Assembly: GCF_000725805.1 (NCBI RefSeq)
Contig: NZ_KL647132.1
Span: 62,001-126,000, forward strand
Direction: 5' to 3'
Source of the DNA: Streptomyces xanthophaeus
GTDB taxonomy: Bacteria > Actinomycetota > Actinomycetes > Streptomycetales > Streptomycetaceae
DNA: 64,000 bases
In this document: piece after piece, positions 7,901-16,986 of the stretch
How positions within the stretch are numbered: position 1 is the first letter of the stretch
Layout: each line of letters starts with the position of its first letter
The notes under the pieces: model-generated
The model's database searches: none
What the model saw: the letters and a program-made list of their open reading frames with translations, nothing else
What the model was told of the DNA's origin: nothing
Position numbers and translations under genes: made by a program

Positions 7901-10012
7901 ATGAGCACCACCCACTTTCCGTTCACAGCCGTGGTCGGCCAGGACGACCTGCGGCTGGCGCTGCTGCTGAACGCAGTGAGCCCGGCTGTGGGCGGTGTAC
8001 TGGTGCGCGGCGAGAAGGGGACCGCCAAGTCCACCGCCGTGCGCGCACTGTCGGCACTGCTGCCGCAGGTGGACGTCGTCCCCGGCTGCCGCTTCTCCTG
8101 CGCTCCCGGTGCACCGGACCCGGTCTGCCCGGACGGCCCGCACGGGGAAGGCCCGGGCGCGGCGCGGCCGGCCCGGATGGTGGAGCTGCCGGTGGGTGCT
8201 TCCGAGGACCGGCTGGTCGGGGCCCTCGACATCGAACGGGCCCTCGCGGAGGGCGTGAAGGCCTTCGAGCCCGGCCTGCTGGCCGACGCCCACCGCGGAA
8301 TCCTCTACGTCGACGAGGTCAATCTCCTCCACGACCACTTGGTGGACGTCCTCCTGGACGCGGCCGCGATGGGCGCCTCCTACGTGGAGCGCGAGGGCGT
8401 CTCGGTGCGCCACGCGGCCCGCTTCCTGCTCGTCGGCACGATGAACCCCGAGGAGGGCGAGCTGCGGCCGCAGCTCCTGGACCGGTTCGGGCTGACCGTC
8501 GAGGTGGCCGCCTCCCGCGAGCCCGCGCAGCGGGTCGAGGTCGTGCGCCGCCGCCTCGCCTACGAGGACGACCCGGCCGGTTTCGCGACCCGCTGGGCCG
8601 GTGACGAGCACGAGGTGCGCGCCCGGGTGGTGGCGGCGCGGGCGCTGCTGCCCCAGGTGCGGCTCGGGGACACCGCGCTGCTGCAGATCGCCGCGGCCTG
8701 CGCGGGCTTCGAGGTCGACGGGATGCGCGCCGACATCGTGATGGCCCGCTGCGCGACCGCGCTGGCCGCCTGGGCCGGGCGGACCGACGTGGTGAAGGCG
8801 GACGTGCGCCAGGCGGCGCTGCTGGCGCTCCCCCACCGGCGGCGCCGCAACCCCTTCGACGCTCCGGGTCTGGACGAGGACAAGCTGGACGAGATCCTCG
8901 ACCGGTTCCCCGACGAGGAGCCGCAGGAGGAGCCGGAGCCCGACCCGGAGCCGGAGGGCCCGGACGACGACGGAGGCGGCCCCGACGGCGGTGGCGTGCC
9001 CCCGCAGGACGGCGGCCCCCACGACCAGGGCGGCGCCCCCGAGGACGGCCCGGACTCCCCCGGGCAGGCTCCCGACGCCCCCGCGCAGGCCCCCGACGCC
9101 CCGGAGTCCTCCCCGCAGGGGGCCGGCGCGGCCGAACAGGCCGCCGTACGGGCCACCGAGCCCTTCCGCACCAAGATGCTGAGCGTGCCCGGGCTCGGCG
9201 AGGGCGCCGCCGGGCGGCGTTCGCGCGCCCGCACCGCGCACGGCCGGACCACCGGTTCCCTGCGCCCCCGGGGGCATCTGACGAAGCTGCACCTGGCGGC
9301 CACGGTGCAGGCCGCCGCCCCGCACCAGAAGGCCCGCGGGCGCAGCGGCCGCGGTCTCGTCGTCCGCAAGGACGACCTGCGGCAGGCGACCCGCGAGGGG
9401 CGCGAGGGCAACCTGGTGCTCTTCCTCGTCGACGCCTCCGGTTCCATGGCGGCCCGGCAGCGCATGAGCGCCGTCAAGGGTGCGGTGCTGTCCCTGCTGC
9501 TGGACGCCTACCAGCGCCGGGACAAGGTCGGCCTGATCACCTTCCGCGGCTCCGGCGCCGAGCTGGCGCTGCCGCCCACCTCCTCCGTGGACGCGGCGGC
9601 CGCCCGGCTGGAGCAGCTGCCGACCGGCGGCCGCACCCCGCTGGCCGCCGGGCTGCTCAAGGCCCGCGAAGTGCTGCGCATCGAGCGGCTGCGGGACCCG
9701 AGCAGGCGTCCGCTGCTCGTGGTCGTCACCGACGGCCGGGCCACCTCGGCCGGGTCCCTCGGCGGGGACCCGCGCGCCCTGTCGTCGCGCAGCGCCCTGC
9801 TGCTGGCCTCGGAAGGGGTCACCTCCGTGGTGGTGGACTGCGAGTCCGGGCCGGTGCGGCTGGGACTGGCCGGGGCGCTGGCCGGTGACCTCGGCGGGCC
9901 CGCCGTCACGCTCGACGGGCTGCGGGCCGACTCGCTGGCCGGGCTCGTGAAGAACGTACGTACATCAGTGACATCGTCCGCTGCGCAGAGCAGCAAGAGG
10001 AGGGCCGCGTAA
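7901..10012 (+). CDS. ChlI/ChlD-type magnesium/cobalt chelatase ATPase subunit (fused)
   Basis: A 703-residue fusion of the two small subunits of metal chelatases. The AAA+ part (residues 1-320) has Walker A 'GEKGTAKST' near 38 and Walker B 'ILYVDEVNLL' near 135. A long acidic and Pro/Gly-rich linker (about 325-425) follows, then a von Willebrand A domain with the MIDAS motif 'DASGSM' near 511. With a CobN subunit such proteins would insert cobalt into hydrogenobyrinic acid diamide. No CobN gene lies in this window. GAAGGAG at 7884-7890 supports ATG 7901. Its stop overlaps the cobO start. Confidence 0.9.
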   Translation: MSTTHFPFTAVVGQDDLRLALLLNAVSPAVGGVLVRGEKGTAKSTAVRALSALLPQVDVVPGCRFSCAPGAPDPVCPDGPHGEGPGAARPARMVELPVGASEDRLVGALDIERALAEGVKAFEPGLLADAHRGILYVDEVNLLHDHLVDVLLDAAAMGASYVEREGVSVRHAARFLLVGTMNPEEGELRPQLLDRFGLTVEVAASREPAQRVEVVRRRLAYEDDPAGFATRWAGDEHEVRARVVAARALLPQVRLGDTALLQIAAACAGFEVDGMRADIVMARCATALAAWAGRTDVVKADVRQAALLALPHRRRRNPFDAPGLDEDKLDEILDRFPDEEPQEEPEPDPEPEGPDDDGGGPDGGGVPPQDGGPHDQGGAPEDGPDSPGQAPDAPAQAPDAPESSPQGAGAAEQAAVRATEPFRTKMLSVPGLGEGAAGRRSRARTAHGRTTGSLRPRGHLTKLHLAATVQAAAPHQKARGRSGRGLVVRKDDLRQATREGREGNLVLFLVDASGSMAARQRMSAVKGAVLSLLLDAYQRRDKVGLITFRGSGAELALPPTSSVDAAAARLEQLPTGGRTPLAAGLLKAREVLRIERLRDPSRRPLLVVVTDGRATSAGSLGGDPRALSSRSALLLASEGVTSVVVDCESGPVRLGLAGALAGDLGGPAVTLDGLRADSLAGLVKNVRTSVTSSAAQSSKRRAA

Positions 10013-10611
10013 TGCCGCAGGGACAGCCGTCCGTCGTTCCGGACGACGGACTCACGACGCGCCAGCGCCGCAACCGTCCGCTCGTCTTCGTCCACACCGG
10101 CCCCGGCAAGGGCAAGTCGACGGCGGCCTTCGGGCTGGCGCTGCGCGCGTGGAACCAGGGCTGGCCGATCGGGGTGTTCCAGTTCGTCAAGTCGGCGAAG
10201 TGGAAGGTCGGCGAGGAGAACGCGCTCAAGGTGCTCGGCGCCTCCGGCGAGGGCGGCTCCGTGGTCTGGCACAAGATGGGCGAGGGCTGGTCCTGGGTCC
10301 AGCGGGACGCCCAGCTCGACAACGAGCAGGCCGCCAAGGAGGGCTGGGAGCAGGTCAAGCGCGACCTGGCCGCCGAGACGCACAAGCTGTACGTGCTCGA
10401 CGAGTTCGCGTACCCGATGCACTGGGGATGGATCGACGTCGACGAGGTCATCGAGGTGCTGCGCACGCGTCCGGGCACCCAGCACGTGGTGATCACGGGG
10501 CGCAACGCCCCGGAGAAGCTGGTGGAGTTCGCGGACCTGGTCACCGAGATGACCAAGGTGAAGCACCCGATGGACGCCGGCCAGAAGGGCCAGAAGGGCA
10601 TCGAGTGGTGA
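10012..10611 (+). CDS. cobO: cob(I)yrinic acid a,c-diamide adenosyltransferase (BtuR/CobO)
   Basis: A 199-residue enzyme that transfers the adenosyl group of ATP to the cobalt of corrinoids. The CobA/BtuR-type P-loop is 'HTGPGKGKSTAAFGLALR'. Further family motifs are 'GVFQFVKSAKWKVGE', 'LDEFAYPMHWGWID' and 'VITGRNAPEKLVEFADLVTEM'. Length is normal for the family. The start overlaps the chelatase stop (TAATG) and the stop overlaps the cobB start, so it is tightly coupled within the riboswitch operon. Confidence 0.96.
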   Translation: MPQGQPSVVPDDGLTTRQRRNRPLVFVHTGPGKGKSTAAFGLALRAWNQGWPIGVFQFVKSAKWKVGEENALKVLGASGEGGSVVWHKMGEGWSWVQRDAQLDNEQAAKEGWEQVKRDLAAETHKLYVLDEFAYPMHWGWIDVDEVIEVLRTRPGTQHVVITGRNAPEKLVEFADLVTEMTKVKHPMDAGQKGQKGIEW

Positions 10612-12008
10612 CTTCGCTCCACGTCCCGCGGCTGGTGGTCGCCGCGCCCTCGTCCGGCAGCGGCAAGACCACCGTCGCGACGGGCCTGATGGCGGCCTTC
10701 GCGGAGCGCGGCCTGGCCGTGTCCCCGCACAAGGCCGGGCCCGACTACATCGACCCCGGCTACCACGCGCTGGCCACGGGCCGCCCGGGCCGCAACCTCG
10801 ACGCGTTCATGTGCGGGCCGGAGCTGGTCGCCCCGCTGTTCGCGCACGGGGCCGCGGGCTGTGACCTCGCCGTGGTCGAGGGCGTGATGGGGCTCTACGA
10901 CGGGGCCGCCGGGCGGGGCGAGCTCGCCTCGACCGCGCACGTCGCGAAGCTGCTCCGGGCGCCGGTGGTGCTGGTGGTCGACGCCTCCTCGCAGTCGCGG
11001 TCCGTGGCCGCGCTCGTGCACGGCTTCGCCTCCTTCGACCCGCAGGTGCGCCTGGGCGGCGTCATCTTGAACAAGGTCGGCTCCGACCGGCACGAGGCGA
11101 TGCTGCGCGAGGCGCTGGAGGAGGCCGGGATGCCGGTCCTCGGCGTCCTGCGGCGGGCTCCGCAGGTGGCCGCGCCCTCGCGGCACCTGGGGCTGGTGCC
11201 GGTGGCGGAGCGGCGGTCCGACGCGCTGGCCGCGGTCTCGGCGCTGGCCGAGCAGGTCCGGGCCGGGTGCGACCTGGACGCTCTGCTGGCCCTGGCCCGG
11301 ACGGCTCCGCCGCTCGACTGCGAACCGTGGTCGCCGCAGGCCGCCCTGGCGGGCCCGGGCGCGGCGGACGCCCTGGCCGGCGGGGGCGCGCTGCCCGGCG
11401 GACGGCCGGTCGTCGCCGTGGCGGGCGGTGCCGCGTTCACGTTCTCCTACGCCGAGCACGTGGAACTGCTCACCGCCGCGGGCGCGGAGGTCGTCACCTT
11501 CGACCCCCTGCGGGACGAGGCCCTGCCGGCCGGCACCCGCGGTCTGGTGATCGGCGGCGGGTTCCCGGAGGTGTACGCGCCCGAGCTGTCCGCCAACGAG
11601 AAGCTGCGCGCGGCCGTGGCCGCCTTCGCCGCGGCCGGCGGCCCGGTGGCCGCCGAGTGCGCCGGGCTGCTGTACCTGGCGCGGTCCCTGGACGGGAAGC
11701 CGATGTGCGGGGTGCTGGACGCCGACGCGCGGATGTCGGAGCGCCTCACCCTGGGCTACCGCGAGGCGGTGGCGGTGTCCGACAGCGCGCTCGCGGCGGC
11801 CGGGACCCGGCTGCGCGGGCACGAGTTCCACCGCACGGTGATCGAGCCGGGTGCGGGGGCCGCACCGGCGTGGGGCTTCACGCATCCGGAACGGCGCGTC
11901 GAGGGGTTCGTGGCGGGGGGCGTGCACGCCAGCTACCTGCACACGCACTGGGCGGCGGAGCCCTCCGTCGCCCGCCGCTTCGTCGCAGCGGCGGCGGACC
12001 GGCCGTGA
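10608..12008 (+). CDS. cobB: cobyrinic/hydrogenobyrinic acid a,c-diamide synthase
   Basis: A 466-residue glutamine amidotransferase that amidates the a and c carboxylates of the corrin ring. N-terminal ATPase: 'VVAAPSSGSGKTTVATGLM' then 'KAGPDYIDPGYH'. C-terminal GATase: 'ECAGLLYL' with nucleophile Cys351, and 'GHEFHRT'. It starts at GTG 10608, inside the cobO stop (GTGA). It is the last gene of the rightward operon; the ZIP transporter gene ends head-on only 2 bases further. Confidence 0.95.
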   Translation: MTSLHVPRLVVAAPSSGSGKTTVATGLMAAFAERGLAVSPHKAGPDYIDPGYHALATGRPGRNLDAFMCGPELVAPLFAHGAAGCDLAVVEGVMGLYDGAAGRGELASTAHVAKLLRAPVVLVVDASSQSRSVAALVHGFASFDPQVRLGGVILNKVGSDRHEAMLREALEEAGMPVLGVLRRAPQVAAPSRHLGLVPVAERRSDALAAVSALAEQVRAGCDLDALLALARTAPPLDCEPWSPQAALAGPGAADALAGGGALPGGRPVVAVAGGAAFTFSYAEHVELLTAAGAEVVTFDPLRDEALPAGTRGLVIGGGFPEVYAPELSANEKLRAAVAAFAAAGGPVAAECAGLLYLARSLDGKPMCGVLDADARMSERLTLGYREAVAVSDSALAAAGTRLRGHEFHRTVIEPGAGAAPAWGFTHPERRVEGFVAGGVHASYLHTHWAAEPSVARRFVAAAADRP

Positions 12009-12010
12009 GC

Positions 12011-12736
12011 TCACTCCGCGATGCCCACCACCAGCCAGATCCCGGCCACCCCGCCCACCGTGCACAGCAGCGTGGACAGGGCGGGGTGCTTGTGGTGGGC
12101 CTCGGGGAGGATCTCCGCGGCGGCGAGGTAGAGCAGGACCCCGCCGAAGAATCCCAGGTACGCGCCGAGCGGTTCCTCCGGAAGGGTGAACAGCAAAGTG
12201 GACGCCGCCCCCACGACCGGGGCCGCGGCGTCCGCGAAGAGCATGAGCAGGGCCTTGCGGCGGTCGTTCCCGTAGACGCTCGTGAGCGTGTACGTGTTGA
12301 ACCCGTCGGCGAAGTCGTGGGTGATGACGGCCAGCGCCACGGCGACGCCCATCCCGCCCCCGACCTGGAAGGCGGCGCCCAGCGCCACCCCGTCGGCAAG
12401 GCTGTGGCCCACCATCGCGCAGGCCGCGGCGAGCCCGACCTGGGGGGTGCGCGCGCTGTCGTCGCCGCCGTGCGCGGCCTGGCGTACGGCCAGCATCCGC
12501 TCCGCCACGTGCGCGACGAGGAACCCGGCCACGAAGAGCAGCAGGGCCAGCGGGACGCCGAACACCTCGTCGCCCGCCGCGTGCAGGGCCTCCGGCAGCA
12601 GGTCGAGGCCGACCACGCCGAGCATCAGCCCGCCGGCCAGGCCCAGCACGAGGTGGCGGCGGTCGGTGACGCGTTGCGCCGTCCACCCGCCCGCCAGGGT
12701 CATCAGGAACGCGCCCAACGCCACGATCACGGCCAT
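12011..12736 (-). CDS. ZIP family divalent metal transporter
   Basis: A 241-residue membrane protein with about eight helices. The two metal-binding helix motifs of the ZIP family are clear: 'VGHSLADGVALG' (helix IV) and 'THDFADGFNTY' (helix V), plus 'LPEAHHKHP' near the end. A variable His/Asp loop (AAHGGDDS) follows helix III. ATG 12736 gives a normal N-terminus. It lies inside the cobalamin cluster in opposite orientation, so a role in cobalt or zinc uptake for B12 or the chelatase is possible but not shown. It is not downstream of the riboswitch. Confidence 0.88.
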   Translation of the reverse strand: MAVIVALGAFLMTLAGGWTAQRVTDRRHLVLGLAGGLMLGVVGLDLLPEALHAAGDEVFGVPLALLLFVAGFLVAHVAERMLAVRQAAHGGDDSARTPQVGLAAACAMVGHSLADGVALGAAFQVGGGMGVAVALAVITHDFADGFNTYTLTSVYGNDRRKALLMLFADAAAPVVGAASTLLFTLPEEPLGAYLGFFGGVLLYLAAAEILPEAHHKHPALSTLLCTVGGVAGIWLVVGIAE

Positions 12737-12940
12737 GTGCCCCTGGATACCGACTCCGCGGCCCGCGTGCACGTCCGGGCGCGGGTGGCGGGCTGCGCGG
12801 CGTTGACGGCCGGCCCGTGCCGGTGACGTACGGACGACGGCGCGTGCGGGGGCCCGCGAGGGCTCGTGCGCATGTGCGTGCGAGGGTGGCGCAGACGGTG
12901 ACGGGGACGGGAGCGTGACGGGCACGGTGACGGCTACTAC

Positions 12941-12949
12941 GGAAGGAGG
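12941..12949 (+). promoter_or_regulatory. ribosome-binding site that sets the start of the CobE-CobC fusion
   Basis: GGAAGGAGG at 12941-12949 is a near-perfect Shine-Dalgarno match 7 bases before GTG 12957. This favours GTG 12957 over the ATG at 12915. Confidence 0.75.
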
Positions 12950-12956
12950 CCCCCCG

Positions 12957-14378
12957 GTGGACGGGTACGCGACGCAGCTGGTGGTCGGGGTCGGGGGACG
13001 CGCGGGGGTTTCCGTGGCGGAGGTCTGCGCCCTGGTCGAGGAGACGCTGCGGGGTGCCGGGCTGCCCTCGGAGGCGGTGACGGCGCTGGCGACGGTGGAG
13101 TCGAAGGCGGGCGAGCCGGGGATCACGGGTGCGGCGGAACGTTTCGGCGTGCCCCTCCTCAGCTATCCCGCCGAGGAACTGGCCTCCGTTGTCGTGCCCC
13201 ACCCCTCGGAGACCGCGCGCGAGGCGGCCGGGACCCCCTCGGTCGCCGAGGCCGCGGCCCTCGCCGGGGGCGGGGAACTCCTCGTACCGAAGCGGCGGTC
13301 GGTGGCGGCGACCTGCGCGGTGGCCACGCTCTGCGCGCACGACCTGCGCCACCACGGGGACGCGGAGGTGGCCGACGCGGGCGCGGCGCTCGTGGACCTC
13401 GCCGTGAACGTACGGTCGGACACCCCTCCGGCCTGGCTCAAGCAGCGGATCGCGGCCTCCCTGGACGACCTCGCGGCGTACCCCGACGGGCGGCAGGCGC
13501 GCGCGGCGGTGGCGGCCCGGCACGGGCTGCCCGTGGAGCGGGTGCTGCTGACGGCCGGGGCCGCGGAGGCCTTCGTCCTGATCGCGCGGGCCCTGGGCGC
13601 CGAACGGCCGGTGGTGGTGCACCCGCAGTTCACCGAGCCGGAGGCGGCCCTGCGGGACGCGGGCCACCGGGTCGGACGGGTGGTGCTGCGGCCGGAGGAC
13701 GGCTTCCGGCTGGACCCGTCGGCGGTGCCCGAGGACGCGGACCTCGTGGTGATCGGCAACCCGACCAATCCGACCTCCGTCCTGCACCCGGCGGCCGCGC
13801 TGGCCGCGCTGGCCCGGCCCGGCCGGATCCTGGTGGTCGACGAGGCCTTCATGGACGCCGTCCCCGGCGAGCAGGAGGCCCTGGCCGGACGGACGGACCT
13901 GCCGGGGCTGGTGGTGCTGCGGAGCCTGACGAAGACCTGGGGGCTGGCGGGGCTGCGGATCGGCTACGTGCTGGCCGAGCCCGAGGTGATCGCGAAGCTG
14001 GCGGCGGCCCAGCCGCTGTGGCCGGTGTCGGCCCCGGCGCTGGTGGCGGCCGAGGCCTGCGTGGCCCCGGCGGCGCTGGCCGAGGCGCAGGAGGCCGCGC
14101 GGCGGATCGCGGTGGACCGGGCGCACCTGCTGGCCGGGCTCGCGGAGTTCGACGAGATCCGGGTGGCGGGGGTGGCGCAGGGCCCGTTCGTGCTGATCCA
14201 GGTGGCGGGCGCCGCCGAGGTGCGCGTCCGGCTGCGCGCCCTCGGTTTCGCGGTGCGCCGCGGGGACACCTTCCCCGGCCTGGACCGGTCATGGCTGCGC
14301 CTCGCGGTCCGCGACCGGGCGACGACGGGCCGGCTGCTCCAGGCGATGGACCACGCGCTGACGCTGACGGCGCGCTGA
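12957..14378 (+). CDS. cobC: CobE/CbiG C-terminal domain fused to CobC-type PLP aminotransferase
   Basis: A 473-residue two-domain protein. Residues about 5-125 match the CbiG C-terminal/CobE domain ('GVGGRAGVSVAEV', 'ALATVESKAGEPG', 'VPLLSYPAEEL', 'VVPHPSETAREAAGTPSVAEAAAL'). Residues about 140-473 are a class I/II PLP enzyme like L-threonine-O-3-phosphate decarboxylase or CobC, with 'GNPTNPTSV', 'LVVDEAFMD' and PLP lysine K326 in 'SLTKTWGLAGLR'. The CobC part would supply the aminopropanol arm used by CobD. The start is set by the ribosome site at 12941. It is divergent from the ZIP gene. Confidence 0.88.
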   Translation: MDGYATQLVVGVGGRAGVSVAEVCALVEETLRGAGLPSEAVTALATVESKAGEPGITGAAERFGVPLLSYPAEELASVVVPHPSETAREAAGTPSVAEAAALAGGGELLVPKRRSVAATCAVATLCAHDLRHHGDAEVADAGAALVDLAVNVRSDTPPAWLKQRIAASLDDLAAYPDGRQARAAVAARHGLPVERVLLTAGAAEAFVLIARALGAERPVVVHPQFTEPEAALRDAGHRVGRVVLRPEDGFRLDPSAVPEDADLVVIGNPTNPTSVLHPAAALAALARPGRILVVDEAFMDAVPGEQEALAGRTDLPGLVVLRSLTKTWGLAGLRIGYVLAEPEVIAKLAAAQPLWPVSAPALVAAEACVAPAALAEAQEAARRIAVDRAHLLAGLAEFDEIRVAGVAQGPFVLIQVAGAAEVRVRLRALGFAVRRGDTFPGLDRSWLRLAVRDRATTGRLLQAMDHALTLTAR

Positions 14379-14519
14379 CGCCGAAGGCTCGCTGACGACG
14401 GCGGCGCGGCGCCCGTGCGCCGTCCCGGCTGCCGTCATCCGGCGGGCTGCCTACGATGGCGGACGGGACGGGGTGGAGCGACGAGCCCCGCATCGGCCGT
14501 GCGAACCGGGGGACTGGAC

Positions 14520-15755
14520 ATGAAGGCATCGGCGAAGGCGGCCGCCGCGGTGGCGGGGCTGGCCCTGCTGGGCGGCGGGATCTACGCGGTCCCGGAGCTG
14601 CTCGACGGCGGCGGGCCCGCCGCGCAGCAGCGGCTCGGGGCCACGCCCGAGGCCGGGACCGGGGCCGGGGCGGCGGAACCGGGCGCGGCCGCACCCGCCG
14701 GGCAGCCGTTCACCCTGGTGGCGACGGGCGACATCATCCCGTACCCGTCGATCGTCCAGCGGTCCGCGCAGGATGCGGAGAAGGCCGGGGAGTACGACTT
14801 CCGGAAGATACTCGCGGGGGTCAAACCCCTGGTGTCCGCGGCCGACCTGGCGATATGCCACCACGAGATACCGTACGGGCGCCCCGGCGGCCCCTACACC
14901 GGCTATCCCACCTTCAAGGCGCCGCACCAGCTGGCCGACGCCCTCAAGGACGCCGGGTACGACAGCTGTTCCACCGCCTCGAACCACACCCTGGACGACG
15001 GCTACGAGGGCCTCTCCCGCACCCTCGACCACCTGGACCGGGTCGGCATCCCGCACGTCGGGTCCGCCCGCAGCGCGGAGGAGGCCAAGGCCCCCGCCCT
15101 GCTCTCGGCCGGCGGGGCCAAGGTCGCCCAGCTGTCGTACACCTACGGCACCAACGGCATCCCGCTCCCGCAGGACAAGCCGTGGGCGGTCAACCTCATC
15201 GACCCGGACCGGATCGTCTCCGACGCCCGCGCCGCCCGGGCCGCGGGCGCGCAGGTGGTGGTGCTCAGCGTCCACTGGGGGACGGAGTGGCAGACGGCGC
15301 CCGACCAGCAGCAGCGTGATCTGGCCCAGACGCTGACCGCCTCGCGCGGAGCCGACGGACTGGCCGACATCGACCTGGTCATCGGGACGCACAACCACGT
15401 ACCGCAGCCCTACGAGAAGATCAACGGCACCTGGGTGGTCTTCGGTATGGGCGACCAGGTCGCCAGCTTCGTCCCGGCCGACAAGCTGCGCGGCAACCAG
15501 TCCTCGGTGCCGCGCTTCACCTTCGCCCCGGCGGCTGCTCATCCGGGCCGCTGGGAGGTGGTCAAGGCCGAGTACTTCACGCAGTACTCGGACATGGGCC
15601 CGCCGTTCCGCGTCGTCTGCGCCTCCTGCTCGGCCTCCGACAGCACGCTCCCGGAGGCCAAGCGGGCCGAGTACGCCCGGATCGACAAGCAGGTCACCGA
15701 GGCCGTGATGTCGCGCGGCGCGGGCGAGCAGGGGCTGACGCGCACGGAGCGCTGA
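14520..15755 (+). CDS. CapA family protein (poly-gamma-glutamate capsule-type metallophosphatase)
   Basis: A 411-residue protein with an N-terminal membrane anchor or signal (residues 1-25), an Ala/Gly/Pro-rich linker, and a CapA/PgsA calcineurin-like domain: 'ATGDIIPYPS', 'ADLAICHHEIP', 'GYDSCSTASNHTLDDG', 'VVLSVHWGTEW' and 'DLVIGTHNHVPQPYE'. Such proteins act outside the membrane. The exact substrate is unknown, and no pgs synthase genes are nearby. A TACGAT hexamer at 14452-14457 may be its -10 box. It is convergent with the LAETG protein gene, 11 bases apart. Confidence 0.9.
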   Translation: MKASAKAAAAVAGLALLGGGIYAVPELLDGGGPAAQQRLGATPEAGTGAGAAEPGAAAPAGQPFTLVATGDIIPYPSIVQRSAQDAEKAGEYDFRKILAGVKPLVSAADLAICHHEIPYGRPGGPYTGYPTFKAPHQLADALKDAGYDSCSTASNHTLDDGYEGLSRTLDHLDRVGIPHVGSARSAEEAKAPALLSAGGAKVAQLSYTYGTNGIPLPQDKPWAVNLIDPDRIVSDARAARAAGAQVVVLSVHWGTEWQTAPDQQQRDLAQTLTASRGADGLADIDLVIGTHNHVPQPYEKINGTWVVFGMGDQVASFVPADKLRGNQSSVPRFTFAPAAAHPGRWEVVKAEYFTQYSDMGPPFRVVCASCSASDSTLPEAKRAEYARIDKQVTEAVMSRGAGEQGLTRTER

Positions 15756-15766
15756 CGGGGCCCGTG

Positions 15767-16696
15767 CTACGAGGCCCGGCCCCTGCGGGTCACGACCATG
15801 GCGCCCGCGCCGATGCCCAGCAGGAGCAGCGCGCCGCCCGCGACGTACGGGGTCGTCGAACCGCCGCCGGTCTCGGCCAGGTTGGCGCCGGTGGGGGCGC
15901 CCGCGCCGGTGCCCGTCCCGGTCGCCGTCTGGGGCTTGACGTCCGGCTTGGCGTCCGGCGTGGCCGCCGGGCTCGCGGCCGGGCCCTTCGGGGACTCGCA
16001 GTGCGCCTCGGCGAGGACGACCTCGCCCTCCACCTGCGCCACGTTCAGGTTCAGCGGGTTCACCGACACCTTCAGGCGCAGTGCGGCCGCGGCGGCGGTG
16101 GTGGAGGTGGTCTGGGTGCCGGACAGCTCCAGGCTGACCAGGCCGACGCCCGGGACCTCCAGCTTGGTGGGCCCGCCCGCCGACAGGGTGACCTTCTTGC
16201 CCAGCGCGGTCACCGTACCGAGCACGTTCGAGCTGGCCACGGGCTTCTTGCCGGCCTCGCAGACGGCCTTGGAGGTGACCTTCTCCACCTCGATCAGGGA
16301 GAGCGCCGGCAGGCCCGGCACGTGCACCTTCGCCTTGGCGAGGTTGGCCTCCGCCTCGGCCCTGTTCTTGTCCGCGGTCGCCTTCGCCGTGGCCACGTCG
16401 GCCTTCAGGACATGGACCGGGGTTCCCCCCTCGACCCCGTCCAGGGTGACGGTCAGCGCCGTCTTCTCGGCCGTCGCCGGGGCGCTGACCTCGTTCAGGG
16501 TGGTCTTCAGCGGGACGTGCACGGTCTTGTTGAGCAGGCCGACGTCCAGGGTGGTGCGCAGGACGACGGCGCCCGCCTTGCCCTCGCTCCCGGCGCCGCC
16601 GCCTCCCGTGGCGAAGGCGGGCGGAGCGGTGAGCAGGGCTACCGCTCCCGTGGCGAGCAGGGCGGCCGCGGGCATGCGGAAGGTGTTGCTGTTCAA
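15767..16696 (-). CDS. SCO1860-type LAETG cell-wall-anchored protein
   Basis: A 309-residue secreted protein: signal peptide (residues 1-28, ending A-F-A), a mainly beta and coiled central region with four Cys-poor repeats of 'V.L.TTL.....' type and an Ala/Lys/Asp helical stretch, a Pro/Ala/Lys/Asp linker, then sortase signal 'LAETGG', a hydrophobic helix and a basic tail 'TRRGRAS'. LAETG is the sortase E type motif of Streptomyces. A TTG start at 16696 (GGGGG about 10 bases upstream) puts the signal peptide at the N-terminus; a longer frame to 16852 has no support. I know this family only as a conserved protein next to cob genes. The 290 bases upstream hold no other gene I can see. Confidence 0.85.
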   Translation of the reverse strand: MNSNTFRMPAAALLATGAVALLTAPPAFATGGGGAGSEGKAGAVVLRTTLDVGLLNKTVHVPLKTTLNEVSAPATAEKTALTVTLDGVEGGTPVHVLKADVATAKATADKNRAEAEANLAKAKVHVPGLPALSLIEVEKVTSKAVCEAGKKPVASSNVLGTVTALGKKVTLSAGGPTKLEVPGVGLVSLELSGTQTTSTTAAAAALRLKVSVNPLNLNVAQVEGEVVLAEAHCESPKGPAASPAATPDAKPDVKPQTATGTGTGAGAPTGANLAETGGGSTTPYVAGGALLLLGIGAGAMVVTRRGRAS

Positions 16697-16986
16697 GGTG
16701 GTGGAACCCCCGGGGAGATGGGTGCCGTCGCGCCGCCAATGGGGGACATTGCGCGCGCCGACGGCCTCGACCCCGGAATCTTTACGCACTGAGAGTGAAC
16801 GGGCAGCAACCTGACGTGAGTTCACCCCAAAGGGTGGTTTCCACGCATGCATTCGAATCCCGACGCCTCAGGAGGAACGCGAGTTCCCTCCCGTCACCGG
16901 AACGGCTGATACCAGCCACCCGCGCGGGCGTTGACAACGACCGGCGGGCCGCCGACGTCACGCGAAGTCAACACGGCGGCGAGGAC

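Noticed and set aside
9906..14126. A minus-strand frame of over 1400 codons across the cob operon
   Set aside because: It runs opposite to cobO, cobB and the CobC fusion, all with clear motifs, and its product is low-complexity Arg/Gly/His.
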